Source: JACKPD01 sp034003145
Lineage (GTDB): Bacteria; Spirochaetota; Spirochaetia; CADAEX01
Direction: 5' to 3'
Length of the DNA stretch: 6,355 bases
Assembly (NCBI GenBank): GCA_034003145.1
Contig: JAVEZE010000155.1
Coordinates: 1-6,355 of the forward strand
A model generated the notes under the pieces. It searched no databases. It was not told where the DNA came from and saw nothing but the letters and a program-made list of their open reading frames with translations. A program made the position numbers and the translations under genes. The stretch's first letter is position 1, and the number at the start of each line of letters is the position of its first letter. Positions 1 through 6,299 of the stretch are shown here, one piece after another.

Positions 1-623
1 GCCCGAGCCCTGAATTTTTCAATATACACAGCTACTACAAGTACCTTGATTGTATCATATGAAAATACTTCTACTTTCTGGATTTCATGAGATGTTCTGA
101 AGCCATCGAAAAAACTAACAAAAGGGATCTGTCCTTTTAAAGTTGAAAGGTGTGAAACAACACCGAGATCCATTGTTTCCTGTATAGAAGATGCTGCCAT
201 AATGGCAAAACCGGTGTTTCTTACTGACATTACATCAGAATGATCACCAAAGATTGAAAGTGACTGTGCCGCAAGAGATCTTGCTGATACATGAAAAACC
301 GCGGGAAGCATTTCACCTGCCATTTTATGCATATTCGGTATCATCAACAGAAGTCCCTGTGATGCAGTAAATGTAGTAGTCAGCGCACCTCCTGAAATTG
401 CTCCATGTACAGCACCTGCAGCTCCTGCTTCAGACTGCATTGCGATAACATCCACAGTTTTACCAAATACATTTTTTCTACCTACAGAAGCCCATGAATC
501 CGCATATTCGCCCATGTTGGAAGAGGGAGTAATAGGATAGATTGCTGCTACCTCACTGAATGCGTACGCGACATGTGCTGCAGCTGTATTACCATCGATA
601 GTAACCATTTTTTTTTCTGCCAT
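1..623 (-). CDS. nifJ: Pyruvate:ferredoxin (flavodoxin) oxidoreductase, N-terminal part (runs off the left edge)
   Basis: The first 207 residues of a PFOR, an enzyme that converts pyruvate and CoA to acetyl-CoA and CO2 while reducing ferredoxin or flavodoxin in the cytoplasm. My translation shows the domain I signature YPITPSS at residues 29-35, QSEAGA at 63-68, a GALTTTFTASQGL segment at 79-91, and HVSAR at 111-115. Thr32, Glu65 and Arg115 line up, each with the same one-residue offset, with the pyruvate/thiamine-diphosphate residues Thr31, Glu64 and Arg114 that I recall for Desulfovibrio africanus PFOR. No stop occurs through position 1. Full-length single-chain enzymes are about 1170-1200 residues, so roughly five sixths lies outside, including the ferredoxin-like domain and the C-terminal thiamine-diphosphate domain. 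The ATG at 623-621 is chosen because ATGAGGA (minus strand 637-631) precedes it by 7 nt. The gene is divergent from the TRAP operon. The single-chain type is inferred from the N-terminal sequence; a multi-subunit relative is less likely. Confidence 0.95.
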   Translation of the reverse strand, partial: MAEKKMVTIDGNTAAAHVAYAFSEVAAIYPITPSSNMGEYADSWASVGRKNVFGKTVDVIAMQSEAGAAGAVHGAISGGALTTTFTASQGLLLMIPNMHKMAGEMLPAVFHVSARSLAAQSLSIFGDHSDVMSVRNTGFAIMAASSIQETMDLGVVSHLSTLKGQIPFVSFFDGFRTSHEIQKVEVFSYDTIKVLVVAVYIEKFRAR

Positions 624-630
624 TATTTTA

Positions 631-637
631 TCCTCAT
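631..637 (-). promoter_or_regulatory. Ribosome binding site of the PFOR gene
   Basis: ATGAGGA on the minus strand, 7 nt before the ATG at 623-621. It supports that ATG rather than the second in-frame ATG five codons downstream. Confidence 0.7.
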
Positions 638-666
638 CTTTTTCTTAATGAATATTTTCGTTTTTT

Positions 667-695
667 ATTATAGTTTGAATAGGTTTTAATGACAA
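667..695 (-). promoter_or_regulatory. Sigma-70-type promoter for the PFOR gene
   Basis: On the minus strand, TTGTCA (695-690, 5 of 6 matches to the -35 consensus) is followed by exactly 17 bp and then a perfect TATAAT (672-667). Initiation is expected near 660, giving a leader of about 37 nt that contains the SD site ATGAGGA. This is the best promoter match in the window. It is predicted from sequence only. Confidence 0.7.
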
Positions 696-971
696 TAGTC
701 CTTATGTGTTGTTATGCAGATCACAATAAAAAATTTAAAAAATTGCATTAAAATCATACAAAATCACATAATTAATCAAAATATAATTTTTCAAAAATAG
801 ATATTATGCAAAAAAAGAGAAGAATATCAGGTTTTAATAAAAAAAATGAATGGTTTTTTTATTAAAAAGTGAGAAAAAATGATAAAAAAAATATAAATAA
901 TAAAATCTTGATTTTACCGATATTTCGTGATACCAATAAATTCTATTGTAACAATGTTTTAAATGTTATAT
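696..971. other. AT-rich divergent intergenic region
   Basis: Non-coding stretch between the PFOR promoter and the TRAP operon. Positions 721-900 hold 26 G or C in 180 bases (about 14%), with many A and T runs, far below the flanking genes. The TRAP operon promoter must lie here or near it, but I found no convincing -35/-10 pair. The best fragment is TTGATT at 908-913, which has no good -10 at 16-18 bp. Partial palindromic words such as TGTG(T) at 705 and TCACA at 721 are spaced too widely for a CRP-type site. No hairpin followed by T residues, tRNA or riboswitch-like structure is evident. Confidence 0.6.
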
Positions 972-979
972 AGGAGGAG
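972..979 (+). promoter_or_regulatory. Strong ribosome binding site that sets the TAXI receptor start
   Basis: AGGAGGAG lies 10 nt before the ATG at 990. It falls inside the longer reading frame that opens at the ATG at 963, which shows that 963 is not the real start. It matches the anti-SD sequence extensively, as expected for an abundant binding protein. Confidence 0.85.
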
Positions 980-989
980 TTTTAAAATT

Positions 990-1961
990 ATGAAGAAATT
1001 AATTATTGCAATTCTGCTTGCTGCCGTGCTTATGGGCGGTATTCTTGCAGGCTGCCAGAAAAAAGAGGCAGCAGCGGAAAAGGTAAATTTGATTCTCGCA
1101 ACAGGCGGAACATCAGGAACATATTATCCCTACGGTGGAGCCATGGGCCAGATCTGGAATACCAATATTGAAGGGATGAATGTTACAGCGCAGTCAACAG
1201 GAGCTTCAAAGGAAAATATCAGGCTTGTAGGCAAATCTGAGGCAGAACTTGCTATAGTCCAGAATGATGTTATGGATTACGCGATGAAAGGGATTGAGCT
1301 TTTTGATGGAGAGAAAGTTGAAACATTCTCGACAGTAGCAACATTATATCCTGAAATTGTGCAGATTGTAGTTGCAAAAGACAGCAATATAAACTCAATT
1401 GCAGACATGAAAGGAAGGAGTATTTCTGTAGGAGATGCAGGAAGCGGTGTTGAGGCCAATGCAAAACAGATTCTTGAAGCTTACGGCCTTACGTTTGATG
1501 ATCTTAAGGCAAAAAGGCTTTCATTCAAGGAATCAGGCTCAGCTCTCAAAGACAAGCAGATTGAGGGATTTTTCGTAACAGCAGGTATTCCCAATGCTGC
1601 TATACAGGAAATTGCGACAATAGGGGGAGTAAAACTGATTTCTCTCGATGCAGCTGCAAAAAAGAACCTTATGGATAAATACAAATTCTATACTGAATTC
1701 ACAATCAGCAAAGATACCTATAACGGTATGGAAATGGATGCCCAGACTGTTGCTGTAAAAGCGACTCTTATTGTAAATAACGATATTCCTGAAAATGTTG
1801 TTTATAATCTTACAAAAACACTTTTTGACAAGCAGGCAGATCTTGCCCAGGCACATGCAAAAGGGAACAACCTGATTCTGAAAGACGCTGTAATGGGAGC
1901 TTCGGTTCCTTTCCATCCAGGTGCTGCGAAATACTATAAGGAAATGGGTGTTATTAAATAA
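990..1961 (+). CDS. TRAP transporter solute-binding protein, TAXI family, lipoprotein
   Basis: Extracytoplasmic receptor of a TAXI-type TRAP transporter, 323 residues from the ATG at 990, a usual family length. Residues 1-21 form a lipoprotein signal peptide: basic MKK, a hydrophobic core, and the lipobox LAGC with Cys22 as the lipidation site. The mature protein is therefore anchored in a membrane. Family features include GTYYPYGGAMGQIW at 43-56, the NVTAQSTGAS stretch at 64-73, LAIVQND at 87-93, VGDAGSGVEANA at 147-158, and FFVTAGIPNAAIQEI at 194-208. A frame upstream to 963 is open, but the SD site at 972-979 lies inside it and the signal peptide begins properly at 990. It is first in an operon with DUF1850 and the fused permease. 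The few TAXI receptors studied bind glutamate-like or dicarboxylate ligands, but the substrate here cannot be read from the sequence. A terminator just after the stop probably boosts its level over the permease. Confidence 0.95.
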   Translation: MKKLIIAILLAAVLMGGILAGCQKKEAAAEKVNLILATGGTSGTYYPYGGAMGQIWNTNIEGMNVTAQSTGASKENIRLVGKSEAELAIVQNDVMDYAMKGIELFDGEKVETFSTVATLYPEIVQIVVAKDSNINSIADMKGRSISVGDAGSGVEANAKQILEAYGLTFDDLKAKRLSFKESGSALKDKQIEGFFVTAGIPNAAIQEIATIGGVKLISLDAAAKKNLMDKYKFYTEFTISKDTYNGMEMDAQTVAVKATLIVNNDIPENVVYNLTKTLFDKQADLAQAHAKGNNLILKDAVMGASVPFHPGAAKYYKEMGVIK

Positions 1962-1968
1962 ATAATCT

Positions 1969-2496
1969 GTGAAAAATAAATCACTGCCGGGGAGCAGACT
2001 GCTCCCCGTTTTTTTTACCGCTTTATTGGGTGTTTTACTATTTATTCCGGCGGCAGATAAATTTATAATTGAACAGGTTAAGGACGGCAGGATTGTATAC
2101 TGCACAGCTTTCAAGCCGGGTATGGAATTCGCAATATCATATATACATTCAGTCAATAAAAGTAAAATTATTGATATTTTTACTATAAGCGGAGATGGAA
2201 TCATCACACTTGATTCAAGCCGTTTCACCTCATTCGGGGCCGGGGTAGCAAGTTTTCCTGAAGAAAAAACATCGTTGTTTTCTTCAGAAAATGGGTATAT
2301 CGATTATAAGGATATATGCCGGGTTGTTGATGATCTTGTTGTTTTTGTTGGTACAGTGGCAGATCATGAAATCATATTACAATCAGCTGTTATTCCTCTG
2401 AATGATCTTGCAAAGCCGCAGACAAACCTGAGGTTCCGCGTAAAAAAAATATCAGCGGCAGAAATAGCATTGTACAATGTTAAGTCAATATTTTAG
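1969..2496 (+). CDS. DUF1850 family protein of TAXI-TRAP operon
   Basis: A 175-residue protein with one N-terminal hydrophobic segment (about residues 11-28) and an extracytoplasmic domain resembling DUF1850. Visible family traits are the Tyr-Ile-His-Ser-Val core (YIHSVNKS, 58-65), SFGAG at 88-92, and a VADHEI segment near 130-135. DUF1850 proteins are typically encoded beside TAXI permeases; their function is unknown, and an accessory or assembly role is only a guess. The first possible start is GTG at 1969, preceded in frame by TAA at 1963-1965, and it lies 7 nt after the receptor stop. No proper SD is seen: the nearest purine-rich GGGTG ends 18 nt upstream. Initiation by translational coupling is therefore likely. 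Codons 7-16 coincide with an intrinsic terminator (1988-2016). A TTG at 2026 beyond the terminator is a poor alternative, because it has no SD and would clip the membrane segment. Confidence 0.82.
   Translation: MKNKSLPGSRLLPVFFTALLGVLLFIPAADKFIIEQVKDGRIVYCTAFKPGMEFAISYIHSVNKSKIIDIFTISGDGIITLDSSRFTSFGAGVASFPEEKTSLFSSENGYIDYKDICRVVDDLVVFVGTVADHEIILQSAVIPLNDLAKPQTNLRFRVKKISAAEIALYNVKSIF
1988..2016 (+). terminator. Intrinsic terminator inside the start of the DUF1850 gene
   Basis: CGGGGAGCA (1988-1996) and TGCTCCCCG (2000-2008) form a perfect 9-bp, mostly G+C stem with a 3-nt loop, followed at once by eight T residues (2009-2016). This is the textbook Rho-independent form. It begins 27 nt after the TAXI stop codon but lies within DUF1850 codons 7-16, encoding part of its N-terminus. 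It should end a share of transcripts after the receptor gene. A ribosome elongating from the GTG at 1969 would disrupt the stem and allow read-through. Its function is inferred from structure. Confidence 0.85.
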
Positions 2497-2497
2497 G

Positions 2498-2504
2498 AAA
2501 GGAG
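2498..2504 (+). promoter_or_regulatory. Ribosome binding site of the TRAP permease gene
   Basis: AAAGGAG begins just after the DUF1850 stop (TAG 2494-2496) and lies 6 nt before the ATG at 2511. It supports that start and independent initiation of the permease on the shared transcript. Confidence 0.8.
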
Positions 2505-2510
2505 CTCTTC

Positions 2511-4469
2511 ATGGAAGAAGTTAAGCAGTCAGAGTCTAAAGAGGAGCGCGTGGAGACAGAAGTAACTGATCTTCTCGTAAAAATTGATAAAGAATCAGGA
2601 TACAGAAGGCTTACCGGCTATCTGCACATGATGGTGGCTTTTATTTGTGTTTCTTTTTCTGTTTTTCAGCTTTGGACCGCATCATTCGGCCTGCTGCCTG
2701 CGCAGATACAAAGGTCAATGCATCTTGCGTTTGTCCTTCTGCTTGTTTTTCTTCTTTATCCTTTCCTTAAATCATCCAGGCAAAACACAATACCAATTTA
2801 TGATATTGCTCTTTCTATAATAGCATCGCTTTCAGCCCTTTATATTACAATAAATTACGAAGGCTTGATTGAAAGGTCAGGCGCGTTTAACAACATCGAT
2901 ATTGTTGTCGCGGCTGTCGGGATATTGCTTGTCCTTGAGGCGTGCCGCCGCGTTGTAGGGTGGCCCATAGTTATAATCGCGGCAACCTTTATAACCTATG
3001 CTTTTGCAGGCCCCTATATGCCGGGTTTTCTTAACCACCGCGGTTATTCATTCAGGCGTGTTGTCGGACACCTTTTTTATACAACAGAAGGTATTATCGG
3101 CGTGCCTCTTGGGGTAAGTGCGACATTTATCTTCCTTTTTATTCTTTTCGGCGCATTTCTTGACAAAACAGGGATTGCGAAGTTTTTTATCGATCTTGCT
3201 AACGCTATAGCCGGGTTTGCCGCCGGAGGCCCTGCAAAGGTCGCGATAATAACCTCCGCAATGCTTGGAACAATTTCAGGAAGCTCGGTCTCAAACACAG
3301 TAGGTTCAGGCAGTTTTACAATTCCGATGATGAAAAAACTGGGTTACAAGCCTGAGTTTGCCGCAGCGGTTGAAGCATCAGCCTCTACCGGCGGGCAGCT
3401 TATGCCGCCGATTATGGGCGCGGCCGCGTTTTTAATGTCAGAGACGCTTGGTATACCTTATATCGAGGTTGCAAAGGCAGCAATTATCCCTGCTCTTTTA
3501 TATTTTACCGGCATTTTTATAATGGTTCATCTTGAAGCAAAAAAACTGGGCCTCGGCGGTATGAGTAAAGATGAAATCCCGCGCATTTTCAAAGTCATGA
3601 AAGAAAGAGGCCATTTAATTATCCCTCTTGTTGTTATTGTATATTTCCTGGTACAGGGTGCGACCCCTGTAAGGGCAGCACTTAACGGTATCATCACCTC
3701 AATTATAGCGAGCATGATGAGGAAATGCACCAGGATGAGTTTCAGGGATTTTATCGACGCGCTTGAAAACGCGGGACGCAACATACTGGGAGTAGCTGCG
3801 GCATGCGCGACAGCCGGTATTATTATCGGCATAGTAACTCTTACCGGTCTCGGCCTTAAAATGGCGTCCGGGCTTGTAGCTCTTGCAGGCGGCAACATGT
3901 TTTTTACCCTCTTTTTTACAATGATATCTTCGCTGATTCTCGGCATGGGAATCCCGACTACAGCCAATTATCTCATAACATCAACCATTACAGCTCCGGC
4001 TGTTGTACAGCTCGGCGTTCCAATGCTTGCCGCTCACATGTTTACATTCTATTTCGGTATAATAGCTGATATCACCCCGCCTGTCGCTCTTGCTGCCTAT
4101 GCAGGTTCCGCGATTGCAAAAAGCAACCCGTTCAGGACCGGAGTACAGGCTACAAAACTCGCGATTGCAGCTTTTATCATTCCATATATTTTCGCTTTTT
4201 CTCCCTCTCTTCTTTTGATAAATACAACTCCGATTCAGATTGTACAGATTGTTATAACCTCTCTTATAGGAATGGTCAGCCTGAGCGCTGCCATGGAAGG
4301 GTATTTCTATACATTTACAAACAGATTTGAAAGACTGCTCTTTTTTGCGGGCGGACTTATGCTTATTTTCCCGGAAGGGGTAACTGACATTGTTGGTTTC
4401 TGCCTGATAGTGGTCGCTGTTTTCATACAGTTTGCCAAAGTAAGGAAAGCAGTTAAAGCAAAAATATAG
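2511..4469 (+). CDS. TRAP transporter permease, fused 4TM/12TM (DctQ-DctM type) protein
   Basis: Inner-membrane permease of the TAXI TRAP system, 652 residues, with small and large subunits in one chain as is usual for TAXI systems. Residues 1-35 are a charged cytoplasmic tail. Hydrophobic helices near 36-56, 70-86, 96-117 and 129-145 form the DctQ-like part, and the DctM-like transport domain begins around 150. Conserved transport motifs are GTISGSSVSNT at 253-263 followed by GSGSFTIPMMK, STGGQLMPPIMG at 292-303, LGMGIPTTANY at 477-487, and IADITPPVALAAYAGSAIAK at 518-537. These repeat-like hairpin and Pro-rich segments bind Na+ and substrate in DctM relatives. The C-terminal 100 residues add further membrane segments, ending in a basic tail (RKAVKAKI). 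It should drive ion-coupled, unidirectional import of the ligand delivered by the upstream receptor. It is last in the operon and preceded by a good SD. Expression is probably limited by the terminator at 1988-2016. Confidence 0.96.
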   Translation: MEEVKQSESKEERVETEVTDLLVKIDKESGYRRLTGYLHMMVAFICVSFSVFQLWTASFGLLPAQIQRSMHLAFVLLLVFLLYPFLKSSRQNTIPIYDIALSIIASLSALYITINYEGLIERSGAFNNIDIVVAAVGILLVLEACRRVVGWPIVIIAATFITYAFAGPYMPGFLNHRGYSFRRVVGHLFYTTEGIIGVPLGVSATFIFLFILFGAFLDKTGIAKFFIDLANAIAGFAAGGPAKVAIITSAMLGTISGSSVSNTVGSGSFTIPMMKKLGYKPEFAAAVEASASTGGQLMPPIMGAAAFLMSETLGIPYIEVAKAAIIPALLYFTGIFIMVHLEAKKLGLGGMSKDEIPRIFKVMKERGHLIIPLVVIVYFLVQGATPVRAALNGIITSIIASMMRKCTRMSFRDFIDALENAGRNILGVAAACATAGIIIGIVTLTGLGLKMASGLVALAGGNMFFTLFFTMISSLILGMGIPTTANYLITSTITAPAVVQLGVPMLAAHMFTFYFGIIADITPPVALAAYAGSAIAKSNPFRTGVQATKLAIAAFIIPYIFAFSPSLLLINTTPIQIVQIVITSLIGMVSLSAAMEGYFYTFTNRFERLLFFAGGLMLIFPEGVTDIVGFCLIVVAVFIQFAKVRKAVKAKI

Positions 4470-4502
4470 GTATTTCTCTATAACCTGAACAGGATGTAAG
4501 TT

Positions 4503-6134
4503 TTATTTTTCAGCAAGTATTATTCTCAGGAATTCCTTTTTAATGAAGAATGAGAGCATTTTTGAGGAAATATCAGCGTTATTTTGTGATTCTGATGTTC
4601 CATCCCCGGAAGCAGGATTATTTTCATATAATGAGCTGATAATCTGACTGAAATTGTGAGCAAAAGATTTAAAAGAAAAATATTCCAATGCTTTATCCGA
4701 ATCAAAGTTCTGCTTCATTTTTATCACGTTAAGGATATCTACTGTAGTTTTTGCATTTATTTGTTTTATGTCATTTTTAAAACTGAACTCGTTTTTTATC
4801 TGCTTGAGTATTTCTGCCTGTTTTATTACAGGAAGGTAGGAAAAGTCCGCGTATTCGCCATTAAAAACCGATGTAATTTCACTGTCAATTCTTTCTGCCA
4901 TGGAACTGTTAATGACTGAAGAATATGTTTTTATTATTCCCTTCCATTTTTTCATGATAATTTCTCTTTCACTGATGTTTAATGGAACATTTATGGAGTG
5001 GTAAAAAAAGGATGCTGTATTGTCAAAAATATCATTAAATCCTTCTGTGATATCAAGATATCTTGCAGCAAGAGGCTTTCCCCATCTTAAGGAATCAATA
5101 AAAAGATAGCCGAACCCTTCAAGCAATGAGGATGAGATTATAAAATCAGAGGATGCGATAACATCATTAAATTGAGCCGCCTTTCCGTAAATTGCAGTAC
5201 CGCATCCCCAAATCCCCGGAGCCCAGCCGTTTTCAAAACAGGTTTTTACAATACCGGAATAATTTTTCTCCTGCTCTGATATCCCGGGCAGGGTAACAAC
5301 AAGATTAAATCCCTCACCTGTTATATGGCCTAAAAGCGCTGCTTCAAGAATGTTTTTGCGCCTGATTGTCCTTACAGGGTAAAGAGCAAAAGGCTTATCC
5401 GGATTAAATCCTGGAAAATATTTCCCGTATGTGACGGAAAGCATTTTTTTAGCTTTATCCTGTAGTTCTGCATCCTGTAGTGATATACCTTCCCTGGCTT
5501 TGTTGTTTGTTATATCAGGCACAGGATCGTACAGAAGATTTACATGAGTTTCAGGAATTCCTGCGTTTATCAGGTATCTTTTGTCTCTTGCGTTTATCAC
5601 CGCATAACGGATATTGCTTTTTAGCGGATATAAGGTTTTTACATCCCCTGTCAGATAGCGGTAGTTTGAAAGTCTTCCGCACTCGGGAAAATCGTGAATA
5701 TGCAGAATTGCTTTCTGGCTGCTGTTTTCAGAAAGATGTTCTGTTAAAAGAGAGGTAAACAAAGGGTTTTTCCCAAGATGATAGTTGTGAATCCACCAGA
5801 TATATGAGCTGTATTTTTCAAACAACTTTGCAATATCCTTTCTTTTCCGGCTGTCATCACGCTGACTGTTATCTGAAATATAATCAACTGAGCGGCAGAT
5901 TTCATACCCTATTTTCACATTGCTTGCTGACGGGATTTTGATCTTTTCTGAAACAAGGTTTTCAAGGTTTTCTTCCCGTCCTGAGATAAAAGCTATCTCC
6001 TCTATCTGGAAATTGTTTGTCAGGATTGAATTTACCCCGTATTCAAGCAGCGCATTGACAGCAAGGGATGCGGCAGTAGTTACCCCTCCGGGGAGAAAAT
6101 GGTAATGAAACAATGCGATTTTAATCTTTGCCAT
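4503..6134 (-). CDS. Glycosyltransferase, GT-B fold, GT4-like, with C-terminal extension
   Basis: A 543-residue protein that probably transfers a sugar from a nucleotide-sugar donor; acceptor and product are unknown. The N-terminal Rossmann half opens with a beta strand and the Gly-rich loop HYHFLPGGVTT (residues 10-20). His and Asp occur in LHIHDFPECG (144-153). The donor half shows PVRTIRRKN (253-261), matching the Arg/Lys pair that contacts donor phosphates in GT4 enzymes. LLEGFGYLFID (337-347) corresponds to the E-x7-E motif, but the second acidic residue is Asp347 instead of Glu. There is no signal peptide or clear membrane segment, so it is probably cytoplasmic. Residues after about 390 form a lysine- and serine-rich extension I do not recognise. 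The ATG at 6134-6132 is chosen because the conserved Rossmann strand starts only a few residues later and an in-frame TGA lies upstream. No SD is present. The gene is convergent with the permease gene, with no partner glycan genes in view. Confidence 0.8.
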   Translation of the reverse strand: MAKIKIALFHYHFLPGGVTTAASLAVNALLEYGVNSILTNNFQIEEIAFISGREENLENLVSEKIKIPSASNVKIGYEICRSVDYISDNSQRDDSRKRKDIAKLFEKYSSYIWWIHNYHLGKNPLFTSLLTEHLSENSSQKAILHIHDFPECGRLSNYRYLTGDVKTLYPLKSNIRYAVINARDKRYLINAGIPETHVNLLYDPVPDITNNKAREGISLQDAELQDKAKKMLSVTYGKYFPGFNPDKPFALYPVRTIRRKNILEAALLGHITGEGFNLVVTLPGISEQEKNYSGIVKTCFENGWAPGIWGCGTAIYGKAAQFNDVIASSDFIISSSLLEGFGYLFIDSLRWGKPLAARYLDITEGFNDIFDNTASFFYHSINVPLNISEREIIMKKWKGIIKTYSSVINSSMAERIDSEITSVFNGEYADFSYLPVIKQAEILKQIKNEFSFKNDIKQINAKTTVDILNVIKMKQNFDSDKALEYFSFKSFAHNFSQIISSLYENNPASGDGTSESQNNADISSKMLSFFIKKEFLRIILAEK

Positions 6135-6145
6135 AATTATATGAT

Positions 6146-6174
6146 ACTTTAACTTCAGTAAAAAAGTTAGTCAA
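6146..6174 (-). promoter_or_regulatory. Candidate promoter for the glycosyltransferase gene
   Basis: On the minus strand TTGACT (6174-6169, 5 of 6) comes from the repeat unit nearest the gene, followed by 17 bp and TAAAGT (6151-6146, 4 of 6). An alternative -10, TATCAT (6146-6141, 5 of 6), sits 22 bp from the same -35. Either predicts initiation within a few bases of the ATG at 6134, consistent with the absent SD. The -10 choice is uncertain. Confidence 0.35.
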
Positions 6175-6299
6175 AAAAGTTATTAAGAAAAGTTATTAAG
6201 AAAAGTTATTAAGAAAAGTTATTAAGAAAAGTTAGTCAAAAAAGTTAGTCAAAAAAGTAGTCAAAAAAGTAGTCAAAAAAGTAGTCAAAAAAGTTAGTC
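6160..6299. repeat. Tandem repeat array, eleven 12-14 bp A-rich units
   Basis: Plus-strand units in order. Unit 1 is AAAAAAGTTAGTC (6160-6172) and unit 2 is AAAAAAGTTATT (6173-6184). Units 3-5 are AAGAAAAGTTATT (6185-6223) and unit 6 is the hybrid AAGAAAAGTTAGTC (6224-6237). Unit 7 is AAAAAAGTTAGTC (6238-6250), units 8-10 are AAAAAAGTAGTC (6251-6286), and unit 11 is AAAAAAGTTAGTC (6287-6299). The clustering of identical variants suggests expansion by slippage. Stops in the frames make coding unlikely. On the minus strand seven units create TTGACT, the -35-like word, immediately upstream of the glycosyltransferase gene. The A-tracts recur every 12-14 bp, not exactly in phase with the helix. 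The array resembles a variable-number tandem repeat more than replication iterons, and no rep gene is nearby. Confidence 0.9.

Noticed and set aside
705..725. Possible CRP-like site (TGTGT ... TCACA)
   Set aside because: The half-sites are 11 bp apart rather than 6, and the arms are imperfect in an AT-rich background.
963..989. An upstream ATG at 963 as the receptor start
   Set aside because: It would place the strong SD AGGAGGAG inside the coding region and add nine polar or basic residues before a standard lipoprotein signal peptide.
1539..2228. A 229-codon open frame on the minus strand opposite the TAXI receptor and DUF1850 genes
   Set aside because: It overlaps two well-supported plus-strand genes, spans the intergenic gap and the terminator, and its translation shows no recognisable domain. 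It is best seen as a shadow frame.
3527..3967. A 146-codon minus-strand frame inside the permease gene
   Set aside because: It lies antisense to the conserved TRAP core, has low-complexity hydrophobic and Pro/Arg composition typical of reverse frames, and no SD evidence.
4480..4495. CCTGAACAGG as a terminator between the convergent genes
   Set aside because: Four base pairs around a two-base loop would not fold stably, and there is no adjoining T run of useful length on either strand.
6160..6299. The repeat array as a CRISPR or a plasmid-type iteron origin
   Set aside because: Units are 12-14 bp and contiguous with no spacers, so it is not CRISPR. There is no rep gene, DnaA-box cluster or partition gene beside it to support an origin.
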